A stretch of DNA of 60,000 nucleotides, from the NCBI RefSeq assembly GCF_037975245.1, contig NC_092581.1:15751303-15811302 (forward strand), read 5' to 3'. This document shows, piece by piece, positions 1-11,900 of the stretch. A model generated the notes under the pieces. That model had not been told where the DNA came from, did not search any database, and saw nothing but the letters and a program-made list of their open reading frames with translations. The stretch comes from Apostichopus japonicus (Eukaryota > Echinodermata > Holothuroidea > Aspidochirotida > Stichopodidae). Position numbers and translations under genes: made by a program. Within the stretch, counting starts at the first letter, position 1. The number at the start of each line of letters is the position of its first letter.

Positions 1-823
1 TGTACGCTTCTGTGAAATTCCAAGCAATCCTCCTAGTAAATGATTTCAAGAGAACAATAGTGAAGAAGAAAATAATAAACTACAGACAAATATACTAACG
101 ACTTTCACAATGAAATAAACAGTCATAAAATGAGCGGAGATAGTAAGCTCAATCGGATTTTCACGCAAAGTTAAGAGAAAGTTAAACAATGATAATCCAA
201 CGTCTTTTTTTTTTATCTAAAGCGTCTTGGTTGATAGACTAATACTAATAAGTGACGGATGAGAGAAAACAAAAGATGCCCGAAGGCAGGACCGTAACCA
301 CGAAGGGAGGGGCATACTGGGCACGCGCCCATGCCCTACACTCCCCGCAACCCCTCCCAGCAAAAAACAAACTTTCTTTCAAAATGGCTTCCATTTAATA
401 ACACGCTAAAACTGCATACTTGCATTACACGAATGTAGTAAAAATGAGAGCAACATTTGTATTTATATTCCCTCACCCAAACAACAATATCTCACCCTCT
501 CCCGGTCAGACATTGCCACCCCCCCCCCAAAAAAGAAGGTTGCATAACTAAAAAGATAACTTGGTTTTAATCTGTTTGCAAGATTATTTCAGATTCACAT
601 GACGAGTCAAGTTCTATCGAAAGTACTTTCGTTGCAAAGTACTATTAGAATAAGAACATAACAAACTTAAAATATTCTTGCAATGTTACTATCATACCGG
701 TTAGGAGTTATGACCTACAGGGGCACCAACAATTTAATAACGGGCACAATTTTCGTGTCTTATAGCTTGGTTCTGGTTTTGTTCACAGGTTTTGTTCACA
801 TGACGGTGACACAGATGAGGGGC
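1..823. other. No gene seen
   Basis: I see no coding or RNA feature here. The stretch contains short homopolymer runs (T near 207, C near 521) and a GC-richer patch at about 281-360 with a GGGCACGCGCCC-like palindromic core that may be an old transposon end, but I could not find its partner. Confidence 0.4.
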
Positions 824-831
824 CTGGTTTG

Positions 832-2195
832 AGGACAAACTAAAACGAATGACAGCGAATGACCGAATGACAATTGACTTTGTACAGTAAGGTTACCATA
901 TTTTCCTGACTGGAATCAGGGACATTTATTGCGTGACTGATATGGGGGAGGGGTCTAAGGGGAGGGGGTGTCCCCTTCCCCTTTGGAAAATGTTCAAGTT
1001 CCTAAGGTGCTTAGATGTAAAATGGTGATACTTAGAAGCACTTTTTAAATCAATTTTATTTCCAAAAATGTAGCTTTTTCTTAGATGAAATTCCCTTACT
1101 TTACGTGCCTCTTTAAGAGCTCGTGAGTCACTCATGCTAACACTATAAGTGTCGTTGTGTCGCCGTAGTTGCCAATTATATACGGTCGAAAGAGTGCTAG
1201 GCTAGATCGATCTAGCATATTTTAACAGTGTTTCCACTTTACACTGGCCCACCTGAAATACTGGTTATAAGTTCCGTTCTGCGACTGCACACTTGACTAA
1301 ATTTTGATTTTACAATTATTTTACTAATAATGTGGGATATTTTCGAAATTCCTGAACATTTTGACGAGTCGGGGACATTTTCGGGGACACTTATTCATCG
1401 GGGACAGCACACTGTAATCGGGGACTGTCCCCGAAAATCGGGGACGTCTGGTCACCTTATTGTACAAGGTTAATTATCATTCGCGAATGACAGCGAATGA
1501 CAGCGAATGACAACGAATGACAACGAAGGACGGTGGTGAGAAGAGAAAGAATGATTAAAGGAGTGGAGTAAATGCGCTGATTGGTTTTCTGCGCAGAAAT
1601 GATTTGAGGAAAATCGCATGTTACGTGGTTGCAGGGTTTTGGTGTAATTTACGGATAGAAACCACAGGGAAAGTTTTTGCGCCCTTGTCCCCCTCTTTAC
1701 GCCACTGTTACAGAGTAGCTCCATAACTGGCGCAAAGTTTCTCCTTTTCCAGTCCCTTCTGCACCCACCCCCTCTAAAAAAAGAATTAAAAATTTTTTTT
1801 TTTTTTCCATAGAAATGTCCAATATAATGGATCTTCCTGAAATTTTTAGCCATTTAAAGAATATAGTATTGTTAGTTTCTAACAATTAATATCGAAAAAA
1901 TGACGTTAAATTTCCTTTCTAAAATCAGACTTACAATTTCGCTTACTATAGGCCTAAGGTGCGTTTGTACCTTGTCCGTACTTTACTAGATCTGTAAAGC
2001 ACGCACTTCGCGTCCACTCGGTTTGCGTGGCTTTAATATACCCACGAAGTCTGAACTGTGATATCCGGTTGAAGCAAATGTCTGTGCTATCATTCACTGT
2101 CATTCGTTTTAGTCAACGCAAATTTTTATTGTGTACAACATAATTATTGTCATTCGTTATGTGTAACGCAATTGTCATTCATTTTAGTAACACCC
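832..2195. mobile_element. hAT-like non-autonomous element, copy A (interrupted)
   Basis: The element is bounded by an exact 8-bp target duplication, CTGGTTTG, at 824-831 and 2196-2203. Its ends are inverted repeats: the left end reads AGGACAAACTAAAACGAATG and the right end, read inward, GGGTGTTACTAAAATGAATG. Inside each end are repeated GAATGACA units, five in a row near 1486-1530. An inverted copy lies at 4795-5384; the two agree through most of their length but have unrelated middles (about 1665-1860 here). No transposase frame is visible, so it is non-autonomous. The 8-bp duplication fits the hAT superfamily. A second element interrupts it at 888-1459. The open frame at 1470-1853 (minus) lies within this element and is not taken as a gene. 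Confidence 0.85.
888..1459. mobile_element. Second hAT-like element nested in copy A
   Basis: The ends are short inverted repeats, TAAGGTTACCA on the left and TAAGGTGACCA read inward from the right. They are flanked by TTGTACAG (880-887) and TTGTACAA (1460-1467), a target duplication with one mismatch. The uninterrupted copy at 4795-5384 has the unoccupied site (TTGTACAGGG on the opposite strand), which proves insertion after copy A was in place. The right end contains repeated GGGGACA and TGTCCCC words. There is no coding capacity. The 8-bp duplication suggests hAT, but the family is not identified. Confidence 0.75.
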
Positions 2196-2507
2196 CTGGT
2201 TTGGGCACAGTAATCTGCACGAAGGGGCACTACCTCCTGTGCATCGATCTGGGCCTACAAGTCGGAGCTTCTTTCAAAGGGAAGGCAAAGGCCGCCATGT
2301 CCCACATAATTAAATACATTGACCAATAGAGCTGCCCTCCTTTTGCCTGTAAGCAGTCACCATCAGCAACCCTGGGTTATGTCAATTCATCGATTTAACA
2401 AAGTGAAAAGATTACGAATACCAAAATCAGAAAGAAAAGCCAAAAAAAGGAAAATGGATTGGCATCCTTTAAACCCAACAGCAACGAAACTATGAATTGA
2501 CACTTAC

Positions 2508-2624
2508 GACTCTATCTCGAGTTTTCCCTTCTTCGGCGAGTTCGCCATTAATTGCAGGGGCCAAGCTCAAGAACATCATAAACACGCCGACTGTTCCTAG
2601 TAAACAGAGCGGTACTCCTGCCAT
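2508..2624 (-). CDS. First coding exon of an unknown secreted or membrane protein (partial)
   Basis: An ATG at 2624-2622 opens 39 codons that end at a strong splice donor (GTAAGTG, 2507-2501) in phase 0. An in-frame TAG lies 11 codons upstream, so this is the first possible start. The predicted residues begin MAGVPLCLLGTVGVFMMFLS and continue through a small-residue stretch (SLAPAING) into a charged segment (ELAEEGKTRDRV). This is the layout of a signal peptide: short start, hydrophobic core from about residue 4 to 20, likely cleavage near residues 24-27. I do not recognise the protein. Later exons would lie at lower coordinates, and I found none convincing before the window edge. The exon sits between two inverted hAT-like copies. 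A chance signal-like frame remains possible. Confidence 0.5.
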
Positions 2625-2744
2625 GGTGTACCACTGATGGATTCGGCCTGTCTTCTATGTGATGAAAGTATAAATCTTGTTGACATAAACGATGACTTCA
2701 CCCTCCGTATTTCGATGATGGGAAGTCTGACGAATGCTGCTTTA

Positions 2745-2754
2745 CCATATATAC
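2745..2754 (-). promoter_or_regulatory. Candidate TATA box
   Basis: On the minus strand this reads GTATATATGG, about 120 bp upstream of the ATG at 2624, a sensible distance for a TATA element with a short 5' leader. TATA-like words are frequent in this AT-rich DNA, so this is weak support only. Confidence 0.2.
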
Positions 2755-3323
2755 TATAGAATATAGGCTTGTGCTCTAGTTTATGTCGACGGAACGAGTG
2801 GGTGAACATTGTTGACGCAGTGCGATATTTATATGACTATTATGCACCGATTTTGTAAATCTGTCCTATCCGGTATTAGTTGGCTGGTAAAAGGTTAGTG
2901 GGGTCGGGAAAATGTCGAGATGTTGATCATATTGCATTAAAGCTGCATTCTTAATTTATAAAGAGTGAAAAAAAATCAAATCTTTGATAGTGGCCAGGAT
3001 GACTCACTCTTATTGTGAGGAGTGAATTTCACCCTTAACGAAGAGGTCGTTGGGTGTCATAGAAACGTCATCCGCTAAAAACAGAGGATGTTTTCGCTCT
3101 GTTTGGAGCTCAAGTTTTGTATAGGGGTACGTGCAACTCTTTGGTTGCCGGGAAATTTACGTCTCAAAACGGTAGTCATCATGTCAGGGAAATAACTCTC
3201 AGAGAATGAATTAAGAAGTTGCATTTTATATTGTGTTGTTATACTTGAAAACACATGTTGCAAAGTATGGTCCTCGAGCAAATTTATCTGCTCCCCGCGG
3301 AAAAGCATTCAAAACCCTATTAA

Positions 3324-3568
3324 AGGTTTGCTGTATTGACGCCAAATATGCCGGATTTTAGAAATATGGTCACCTTATGTCAAGTTCTATAACTGTTTTT
3401 ATTACCAACCTGTAGGAAATTTACCACACCGGGACATCCAATAATATTGTGTGTTCATCTAGAGTGTATGAGAACAATTTGGAGAGTAAATACCTCCAGG
3501 AAAGTACTTTTTTTTAAAATATCTGGCAATTTTAGCACACTATAAGTTGGGGCCAATACAGACTACCT
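3324..3568. mobile_element. TTAA-type MITE, copy 1
   Basis: The element is flanked by TTAA at 3320-3323 and 3569-3572. The ends are imperfect inverted repeats: AGGTTTGCTGTATTG from the left and AGGTAGTCTGTATTG read inward from the right. It shares about 190 bp of similar sequence with 48393-48615, and its ends match those of 36658-36998. At 245 bp it has no coding capacity. The TTAA duplication is typical of piggyBac or Kolobok elements; the superfamily is not settled. Confidence 0.75.
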
Positions 3569-4794
3569 TTAAGGGACGGACTGTTACGAGTGTTGGGTAC
3601 ATTCCTAAGCGTTGCGGCACTTGGTTTGTGTACAAATGAAATTTCATCGTCGCGCCTGCCAAATCAAGTGCGTGCCTGGCCCTGCTTTAATATACGTTTC
3701 TGACTAAGTTTAGTAAGATTCACGAATTCCGCCACCATTTAGCCCCAGAGATTTATGTTGAAACGGTAAGCAAACTATTTGGTTTCTTCAAATATTGGTA
3801 CTAGCCAATTGGCATAATTTGTATCCTATTAAGCTAAAGGACACTTTCGATTCTTTCATTCACAAACTTTCGAACTTTGACTAATTACAAGCGACGATAT
3901 CATTTCAAGTACCAAAGTTATCCCCATCATCGTCCCAAACGGTCGAATGTTGTCAAACCAAATAGACCCCAGATTGCAGCTTTAAACGGTCTGCATAGCG
4001 AAAGAGGTGGAGAGAGGTATTTAAAGGTTCGTTTATCAGCGTCACATGTGCAGGAACTTGATCCAAAAGCTATTAACTGTTGACCTTCTCAGCATATGAG
4101 AAATCAGGGAGTTTCATGAAAAATTCCCTGTAGAAAACCAACATAGAACGATATAACAGGGCGATATAAAGATATTTGGCACGGTGTGCCACTTCCTTGT
4201 ACCTCATGCACTAGGTGTTGACAACAATATTATTTGCAAAGAGTTGGGGGCTGGGTGGGGTAGCATGATAATCTTGAAGTTATGCAATTTACCAATGTGT
4301 ATCATACATATGATCAGGAAAGAGAGATGGGCACGTTGTGTGGGTGAACCGGGCGGGGGGGGGGGCGGGGTGAGGGTTAGGACGGTATGAATTAGGATGA
4401 TCCCGAAGGAGCAGATCTTGTTGTTATTCACTTTATTGGACCTCATTTGCATATAGCACAACCAGAAAAAGGCGAGTGGGAGTGCGATGGGGGTGACAGA
4501 TTGTTAAATATGGTGTTAGTTCATAGCCACGTAGGCTTCATTGCTATTACCTTACTTCATACGGTGCAACTTGTCAAATGGAGGTAAGTGCACACCTGGG
4601 GGTGGAGTGGGTTCGTTGATATCATGGGCTTAGCAATGGTTGGGATTGATTGGTTCACCATCTCAAAATTGAAAAGCACGATTCCCTAATCAATGTACTC
4701 ATTTAGATCGCATGGAATGTAGGCTACTCCTTTCAAACATTTCTTCTGAGAAAGAGAAAGAGGGTCAAGGATATGGGGGGGGGGGTCTTCAGCA

Positions 4795-5384
4795 GGGTGT
4801 TACTAAAACGAATGAAAACTGCGTTACACATAACGAATGACAATATGTTGTACACACTAAAAAAATGCCTTGACTAAAACGAATGACAGTAATGACAGCA
4901 CAGACATTAGCTTCAACCGGATATCACAGTTCAGCCTTCGTGGGTATCTAGATCTAGTAAAGTACGGACAAGATAAAAACGCACCTTATAGTAAGCGAAA
5001 TTGTAAGTCTGATTTTAAAAAGTAAACTTAACGTCATTTTTTCCGATATTAATTGTTAGAAACTAACAATACTATATAATCTTGAAACGGCTTCAGTTAT
5101 CTTTTTTATATAAATCTACAGAGGTAAAAAGCACAGCACTCAAGCGCAATGTGGTTTCTATCCGTAAATTACACCAAAACCCTGCAACCACGTGATGCGA
5201 TTTTCCTCAAATCATTTTTGCGCAGAAAATCAATAACCGCATTTACTCCACTCCGTTAATCGTTCATTCTCCACTCAACACTGTCCTTCGTTGTCATTCG
5301 TTGTCATTCGCTGTCATTCGCAAATGATAATTAACCCTGTACAAAGTCAATTGTCATTCGCTGTCATTCGTTTTAGTTTGTCCC
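4795..5384. mobile_element. hAT-like non-autonomous element, copy B (intact ends)
   Basis: The element is 590 bp with an exact 8-bp target duplication, CTTCAGCA, at 4787-4794 and 5385-5392. The left end starts GGGTGTTACTAAAACG and the right end, read inward, GGGGACAAACTAAAACG. Subterminal GAATGACA repeats lie near both ends. Copy A (832-2195) is the same family in the opposite orientation. No open frame of useful size exists. Confidence 0.88.
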
Positions 5385-5392
5385 CTTCAGCA

Positions 5393-5949
5393 TCCACGGC
5401 CGACGACGTTTATTCGAAACCACTGGAAGATCACAGCAGTACCCCATAATTGACAGGATTACCAAATCCACGGAAGACTCCGTTCTACAATATTACATCA
5501 GATTGGCATATGTCCAGAGTTCCTGCAAGGATGTGGTGGTTTGACGACCATTCTAACTTCCTTCTTCTAAATACTGAGAAACAATAAAAAAAGCCCCAAG
5601 TTACTACTTATTCCATCACATAAATTCAGTCTCCTTTCTATCAACCTCAAAATCCTCTCATTATTTTGCTCGAAAGATTTTCCCTACTACTCAAATTAAG
5701 TCCGTTTTCTTGGAATACCGGACACAGACATCGAATAAGATATACGTCAAATTGGTTATCGATTCATCTGGTATTCAAATCTACCTTCACAAAAATAGAA
5801 TATATCTAAGCACAGGAGGCAGGAATGAAGACAGTAGCAAGGTACAGACTCCACACAGGGTATGCATAAGTAAAGTAATGTTCTTTTCTCGATTCAAACT
5901 GTAACTAAATTTCTTTACATAACCATTCTGAGTTGATTGATCGAAACGT
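5393..5949. other. No gene seen
   Basis: This AT-rich stretch has only short spurious open frames and no recognisable feature. Confidence 0.4.
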
Positions 5950-6215
5950 CAAAGGTGGTAAGAGGGGGAGGGAGGAGGGAAGTGGACTGGGGGGTGAGTG
6001 GGTGGGAGAGGTTAGGGAAGTGAGGAGGAGGAGGGAAGAGGATGGGAAGTGAAGTGAATTGGGGAGGAGAGGGTGAAAGGAGGATAGATGGCAGGAGAAA
6101 GGGGGAAAGGAACATTGGCTGGGGAGGAAAGTGGGTGGGAGGGAGGATGGGATGGGAATGAGAAGTGGGTGGGAGGAGTGAGGGGAAAGAGAAGTTGTCA
6201 GGGAGAGGGTAGGAA
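5950..6215 (+). repeat. Long G-rich polypurine tract
   Basis: About 265 bp are almost entirely G and A on the plus strand, made of irregular GGGA, GGAGG and GTGGG words. The complementary strand yields a Pro/Ser/Leu-rich open frame at 5905-6237, a by-product of the composition. Such tracts can adopt triplex or quadruplex structure. Confidence 0.7.
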
Positions 6216-7916
6216 TTATGGATCTAGTACTGCCCACAAAATCCGGGAGAAGGTGTTAAACGAAGATAAAATAACAGATGAAACTGTGCAGCATTTGAAA
6301 TTATGTTCTGTGTTTATTTATTCTTTTTGTTACCGACGTAATTGGCCGTCAGGTGTAAATTCTTGGTTAAATAAATGCAAAGTCACTAGTAAGAGTTCTC
6401 TTTGTACATTTTGGGTTGCAAACTACAATCCACATAAATACAAGCCAATTACAAGACTTTCTTTCTTTCAAAATTATATCAGTATATCTTACTTTCATTT
6501 TTAAACAACTTTATAAAGACGTATTTTCAAGTGACATGCATAAATGTCTGTAGACATTACCTTGCTACTACATACCCATACATAACTTAAGTCACGTCAT
6601 GAATAAACATGTTACTAAAGTCATGAATAATCACGTAAATTCCATAAATAAGTCCCGAAGAACAATTTGCCTCCGTTCCCCGTAGTAACATTACAACTGC
6701 AATCATGAATGCACAATGTCTCCATGCCACCTTTAAGGCGGAAATATACGAATGAATAAATATTGTCGGTCGAGATGTATCTCTTGCACTTTCAATTACT
6801 CATGAATAATCATTAGCTCCAATTATCATGAATAATCATTAGCTTTTATTCCCTTAATCCAGGAAGATATCAAGATGATTGTCTTACAGCTGTCCTTTTT
6901 TCTTTTCTGAATTTTATGCATTTCTGATTCTTTTTAATTTTTTTACTTTGTTTCTTTGTTCTTATTTTTGTATTTTTGTTGTTGTATTTCACAGCTTCCA
7001 AAATTGCACTTATAAGTATTCATCATTTTTTTAATTGCTGCAATCACAATAGAAACCTACAATATAATGTTTTATATACACCGATACTTCTAATTACCTG
7101 TAATTACGCACACAACTCCCATTTTCGACGATATCCTTTTCCGTATTATAATTCAAGAGTACTGAAATATTTCCCACCTGGAGGTCACAGTGATACAAAT
7201 GGACCCCAAAAAAAAATTAACCAAAAATATATGAGAGAAAAGAAATCAATAAAATAAATATGAATGAAGGTGTTACAGAACAAGAAGCTATCCAGCTGTC
7301 TTAAACTTACGCACGAGTGACACATCATTCAAAGACTCTGCAACTTTAAAGTCAGATAAACTTGATCAAGCTATGGTAGAGTTGCTGGGCTAGGAAAGAG
7401 GGGGGGGGGGGGGAAGGAAGGGAGATTGTAGAATAGGTTTACATAGTGGAAATTAACACCCTTGCAGAAACACACAACCCAATTAACCATTTTTGGTTCT
7501 ATCCAACTTCAGGGACTGAAAAACTCCTTTTTTTAAATCCCCCAAATGATCCTGCCATATTTTCAATTGCAGTGGGACGATTCCAGCAACACTAAGGCTT
7601 TTAACGTATATTATTATAATTGTAAAGCCAGTTGCATTAAGCACTACCATGGCCCTTTTTTAAGTCAGTTCAATTTGGATCGAGAAATAACCTTTACAAA
7701 TCAAATCCCAAAACAATTCTCTCTTGAAGCAGATTTAAGATGGATATTAACTAATTTGGATGTAAGGGTCTCAGTAAGTTACCCGTGTAATATTTTTTCA
7801 TTTATCTTCTCGCTCCAAACAGGTATTTTGTACCTCCTAATTAGCCTTGCAACCAAATGTTGATGAAATAATTGCACCAGATTCTTACAAAATAACTTAA
7901 GTTTCTTTTTGGTTCA
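6216..7916. other. No gene seen
   Basis: The stretch is AT-rich with T-rich patches near 6900-6970 and a poly-G run near 7400. It lies downstream of DOP1, and its right part may be included in the DOP1 3' untranslated region. No coding exon could be supported. Confidence 0.35.
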
Positions 7917-7923
7917 TTTTATT
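7917..7923 (-). promoter_or_regulatory. Candidate DOP1 polyadenylation signal
   Basis: On the minus strand this reads AATAAAA, about 730 bp past the DOP1 stop codon. It is the first canonical AATAAA-type word I noticed downstream. Without transcript data the real cleavage site is unknown. Confidence 0.25.
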
Positions 7924-8646
7924 GAAAATGGCTTAAATTCAATGTTGGATTAGTTTAAATGTTAAATGTTTATACCTGTTTTGAACTCCACCCTTTCTCT
8001 GACTTTTGACATTTTTCAAACTTTCAGCATGACTTTTTCAGGCCTGTAAATTTCTTTTCTAGTCTCCATGACTTTTCCATGACTGTGGGAACTCTGTGTG
8101 GAACCCTTACCAGAGACATGCTATCATCTACACACCAGAATGTTGAAGAATTTGCCACTATGTAGATTATGCCAGACTCTTATTTCAATGTCCATAAGAA
8201 ATCTTTTTGAAAGTTTTGAATGAAATTTAGGTTAAAAATATAAATCTAGAAAAATTCATCAAAGGCATTCGATTAAAGAAGAATATTTTTCCACCTTCTT
8301 TGAAAGGTCAGTAAATCTTTAATTGCACTCGGAGATGTACTTGGGCCCCAATATCACTCTGACCTGACATAAAGCCACAACTCAATAAAACTAATATTAG
8401 AAAGTGTCCCTTAACACACACCACACTTAACTCTAACATAAGCAGTGATTCATGAACATGTTCAGGTGCATACTTACAGTGTATTTTACCTCTCAATTAA
8501 AACAGCTAGAAAACTACCTCCAGTGATAATGCATCATCTCCAACATCGAAGAAAAAATCATGTGTCACTCACTCACTCTCTCTCTACTTTAGTTACAAAT
8601 TATGCAAAATTTTGGGTCGCTAAAGTTACAAAATTGGTCATAAAGC

Positions 8647-8937
8647 TCATGATAAAGGCACGATAAAGTCTCTCTCGATTAATCGTTCGATGTAGTCCTT
8701 GTCCGTGAGGGCGAGGCCGCCTTCCTCCGATCTGAGCGAACTCTCCAGGAGCGACTTTTCCGTCTTGACGTTACTGTCCACAGCGGCGGCGGCAGAGGTC
8801 GTCCTGTACGAATGATCCTGAGAGCAGAGGCTGTTGAAGAACGGTAGGAGCTCGTCGATCGATTTGATCTGGGTCATGGAGAGGTACGGCCGGCCGATGT
8901 GACTCCGGTCCATGCTAGGCTGAAGTGGGCCGTTGTT
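8647..8937 (-). CDS. DOP1: DOP1 exon 28 (last coding exon)
   Basis: It encodes residues 2538-2633 and the TGA stop (8649-8647). [19 protein letters not shown] matches human TICTVRSMEQLLPFFNVL, and the tail ends [15 protein letters not shown], like human IEEMVEKDFLEGMIKT. The acceptor follows TTCTCGAACAG. Confidence 0.95.
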   Translation of the reverse strand, partial: NNGPLQPSMDRSHIGRPYLSMTQIKSIDELLPFFNSLCSQDHSYRTTSAAAAVDSNVKTEKSLLESSLRSEEGGLALTDKDYIERLIERDFIVPLS

Positions 8938-11900
8938 CTGTTCGAGAAAAAGAGAAAAGAGATTCATGCCATATTTTTATCAAATATCAAACCAAGATTG
9001 AAAACAAAATAAATACAAATACATGTGTTGTAAACTTGTTTATCATTTCTACTCTCCCAACAAGATACAGGTTTTACCATTGACACACAACCATTGTATG
9101 ATGTGCCCTGCCGTGACCTGATACTCCCAAATGTTTGAAAAATAGTAAAGACAACATTTTTTGACGAGACATTGTTTGAACCAGTGACCCTCATGATTAC
9201 AAGTCCTGTGGTCTAACAACTGTGCTAGCTAATAGTTGGTGGTCATCCATATCAAGCTATTTCTTTCCTAGAGGGCATAGGGATGGGGGGGGGGAGGGGG
9301 TAGGGTGTACCAGTCAGAAGCCAGAGCACCTTGCATACTGTGGAACCAGGATCACATTTCAATCCATATAACCCAGAATGCAATAGGCAAGGGACTTCTA
9401 GAGAAATATGGCTTTCTATATATATATAAGAATAGTATATAGAAGAAGTAAATAACATTGGAAACCTGACTGAATTAATTTTCTCGTCAAGTTTTTCAAT
9501 GTTCATTTACAGAAATAATCTATCAAATGTGCACGTTTGTTAAACTGCTAAATACTTTGGTCTCTTTCACTGGCATTTTCATGAGACAAGATACTATTGA
9601 ATTTTCATTCTGATGTAGCAATAAGATGTCCCTCAAGAAGGTGGTACATCAATCTTAGAAATATGAAACTGCTATGATGACAAAAAACCATCTCTTATAC
9701 ATAAAAGGAATAATATGTCAGTAAGGTACACTGAGAGTGGTGTAACAAACAAATCACACGAATGACTGTGTTTACCTTTTTAGCTCGTAGTAGTTTGGCC
9801 ACTCTTGCAACATGTGGTATAAACTGCGTTTCAGAGGCGCTTTGGGGATTTTCCCCGACAAAGGCCCATTTGTACCTGTTCATGACAGTAATAAGGAAGA
9901 AGGAAATAATTTTAGCATTCCCATAGCGACATAAATCATCGAGCAAACATCTGTCAATCTATAATATGAAAGTGAATAACACAATGTCGACCCATAACTC
10001 TTCCTTATATTTTATAATTGTCGAGGAACAGTATGAACTTAGCATGAATTTGTCTCTGCTGAAATAACTGAGTAAACTTAGTGGCTGTTGAACCAACTCT
10101 AAGCCTTCCTTAATATGCCTTCTTTAATGATCTATAACGTATATCGCATACTGTAACTTACATCGAATAAAAAAAACAAGTTAGAGCTAAATCTAGGGTG
10201 TGAACTGTGTGCTACTTTATGACTGTAGTTTCACTATCCAATTAAATTAGGATCATAAGAAACACACTGAATCTGTAAAATTATACCGACTGCAAGTTTT
10301 GAATTTGAACCTTTAGATATACTCCAAATGCAGAGTAAAAAGATGGGGAAAAATAACAAAACAATTTTGCAAGGAAAAATATTTTGAAGCTAACACTACT
10401 GCTGCTGCATAACTTACACTTGAAACTGCGGTAGGTCCTCTGAAGGAAGACAGAGGGCCAGGTCCAGTAATTTACAGGCCGACAGATAAAGGCCCAGCCA
10501 GGATTTATGACGGAGCAGGTCCCCGCCGTTGGGCCCAGAGCTACTGCTGGTAAAGAAGCTAGCGATGTCTGCCGTTGCCACACGGCGTAATGCAGATTTC
10601 TTGGTCGCGTCTTGAGACTGATTGGAGGCGGAGCTTAGTTGTTCCTCCAAGTGAAGGAAAACTTGTACCTGAAAGTAGATGGAGTGGAAATGATTTTCAG
10701 TGAGTTGCGGTTTTCTTTAATTTTTTTTTATAAATACAGGACTTCAAAATGGACGAGGAGGTGTTAAACTGGCCCATTTGGGTCGATTGTTGTCTGTTCG
10801 GGTGTGACATTTTATAATTGAGTAATTCCACCAAAATTCTAATTTGTAGCTGTAAAAAGTGCTTAGAAGTTGTGATATGGGTTTGTGACATTACTTTTCT
10901 TTAAAATAAAAATGAGAAATACATTATTCTTTGATATATATGCCCTTGCCCCTAAATTGACTCCAGGGTCCTGGTATGCATCCCCCTGACACAAGGGCGG
11001 CGGAACCGGGGGGGCACAGGGGGCACGTGCCCCCCCACTTTTCCTCAGGTTAAAAATGTGCCCTTTTTCTACCTAAAAATGGAGGTGTCTCAAGTTAGCA
11101 AGAGGCCAGTGAACCAGAATGAACACTCGGGAAGGGCCGTTTCCGGCCATCTGGGAGGGTTTGTAAAACCAAAAATTTTCTTGTACGCTCCGCGCCAACC
11201 AATGGTGGCGCTCCGCTCAGATAGTCGTGCATAAAACTTTGCAAATCCTGGCTACGCCCCTGACTTTTAGTGAATTCCTGTGGGTCAAACTCAAAGCTAT
11301 TTCGAATGGAAAAAATTTGTTAAGATATTGACAAGAAATAAACTTTAATTCGGAAGATTCCTACATTAGCAACTAGCATGATTTCACCTCATTTTGTCTC
11401 AAAAGAAAACTTGTTCCTTGTTTCCCAATTTGCACATTGGATATTGCAGTGCTAGTATGAATATTTTCCTTGAGGGGGGGGGGGGATGGAGTGATGTGTA
11501 TACGCATATAAGATAATACAATAAGAGTTATAAAGGGTACTAAATATAAGGCTGCATCAGTCCAATCGAATTTCTACAAAGTGCCCTTTGATATCGGTGC
11601 CCCCCCAAATTGAAAGTGTTTCCGCCGCCCTTGCCCTGACACCCCCCTTATTATCAGGCCTGTGTTTATGTTCACAATGTTCCTCAATAAGATATGAATA
11701 CTTTCATCTCTTTTAACAACTTAAAGGGAAAAGGAACTTACGAGAAAACAAAGTTATATTTAAATACAACTGACTTAAAAATCAAATCAGAATAATAGAA
11801 ATAATATTGACAAATACATACAAGAGTGAAAATAAGAACATTTGAAAAATGAAAAAAATAAAAATAGTTTGTCAACTCAAAAAAATAAAAAGGGTACCCC

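Noticed and set aside
1470-1885. Minus-strand open frames of 127 and 62 codons
   Set aside because: They lie within the hAT-like copy A, in sequence that is broken in copy B, and resemble no transposase.
4184-4461. Frames on both strands with Pro or Gly runs
   Set aside because: They arise from a poly-G run near 4352-4370 and show no other coding sign.
5905-6237. Pro/Ser/Leu-rich minus-strand frame
   Set aside because: This is the complement of the polypurine tract, with low-complexity composition only.
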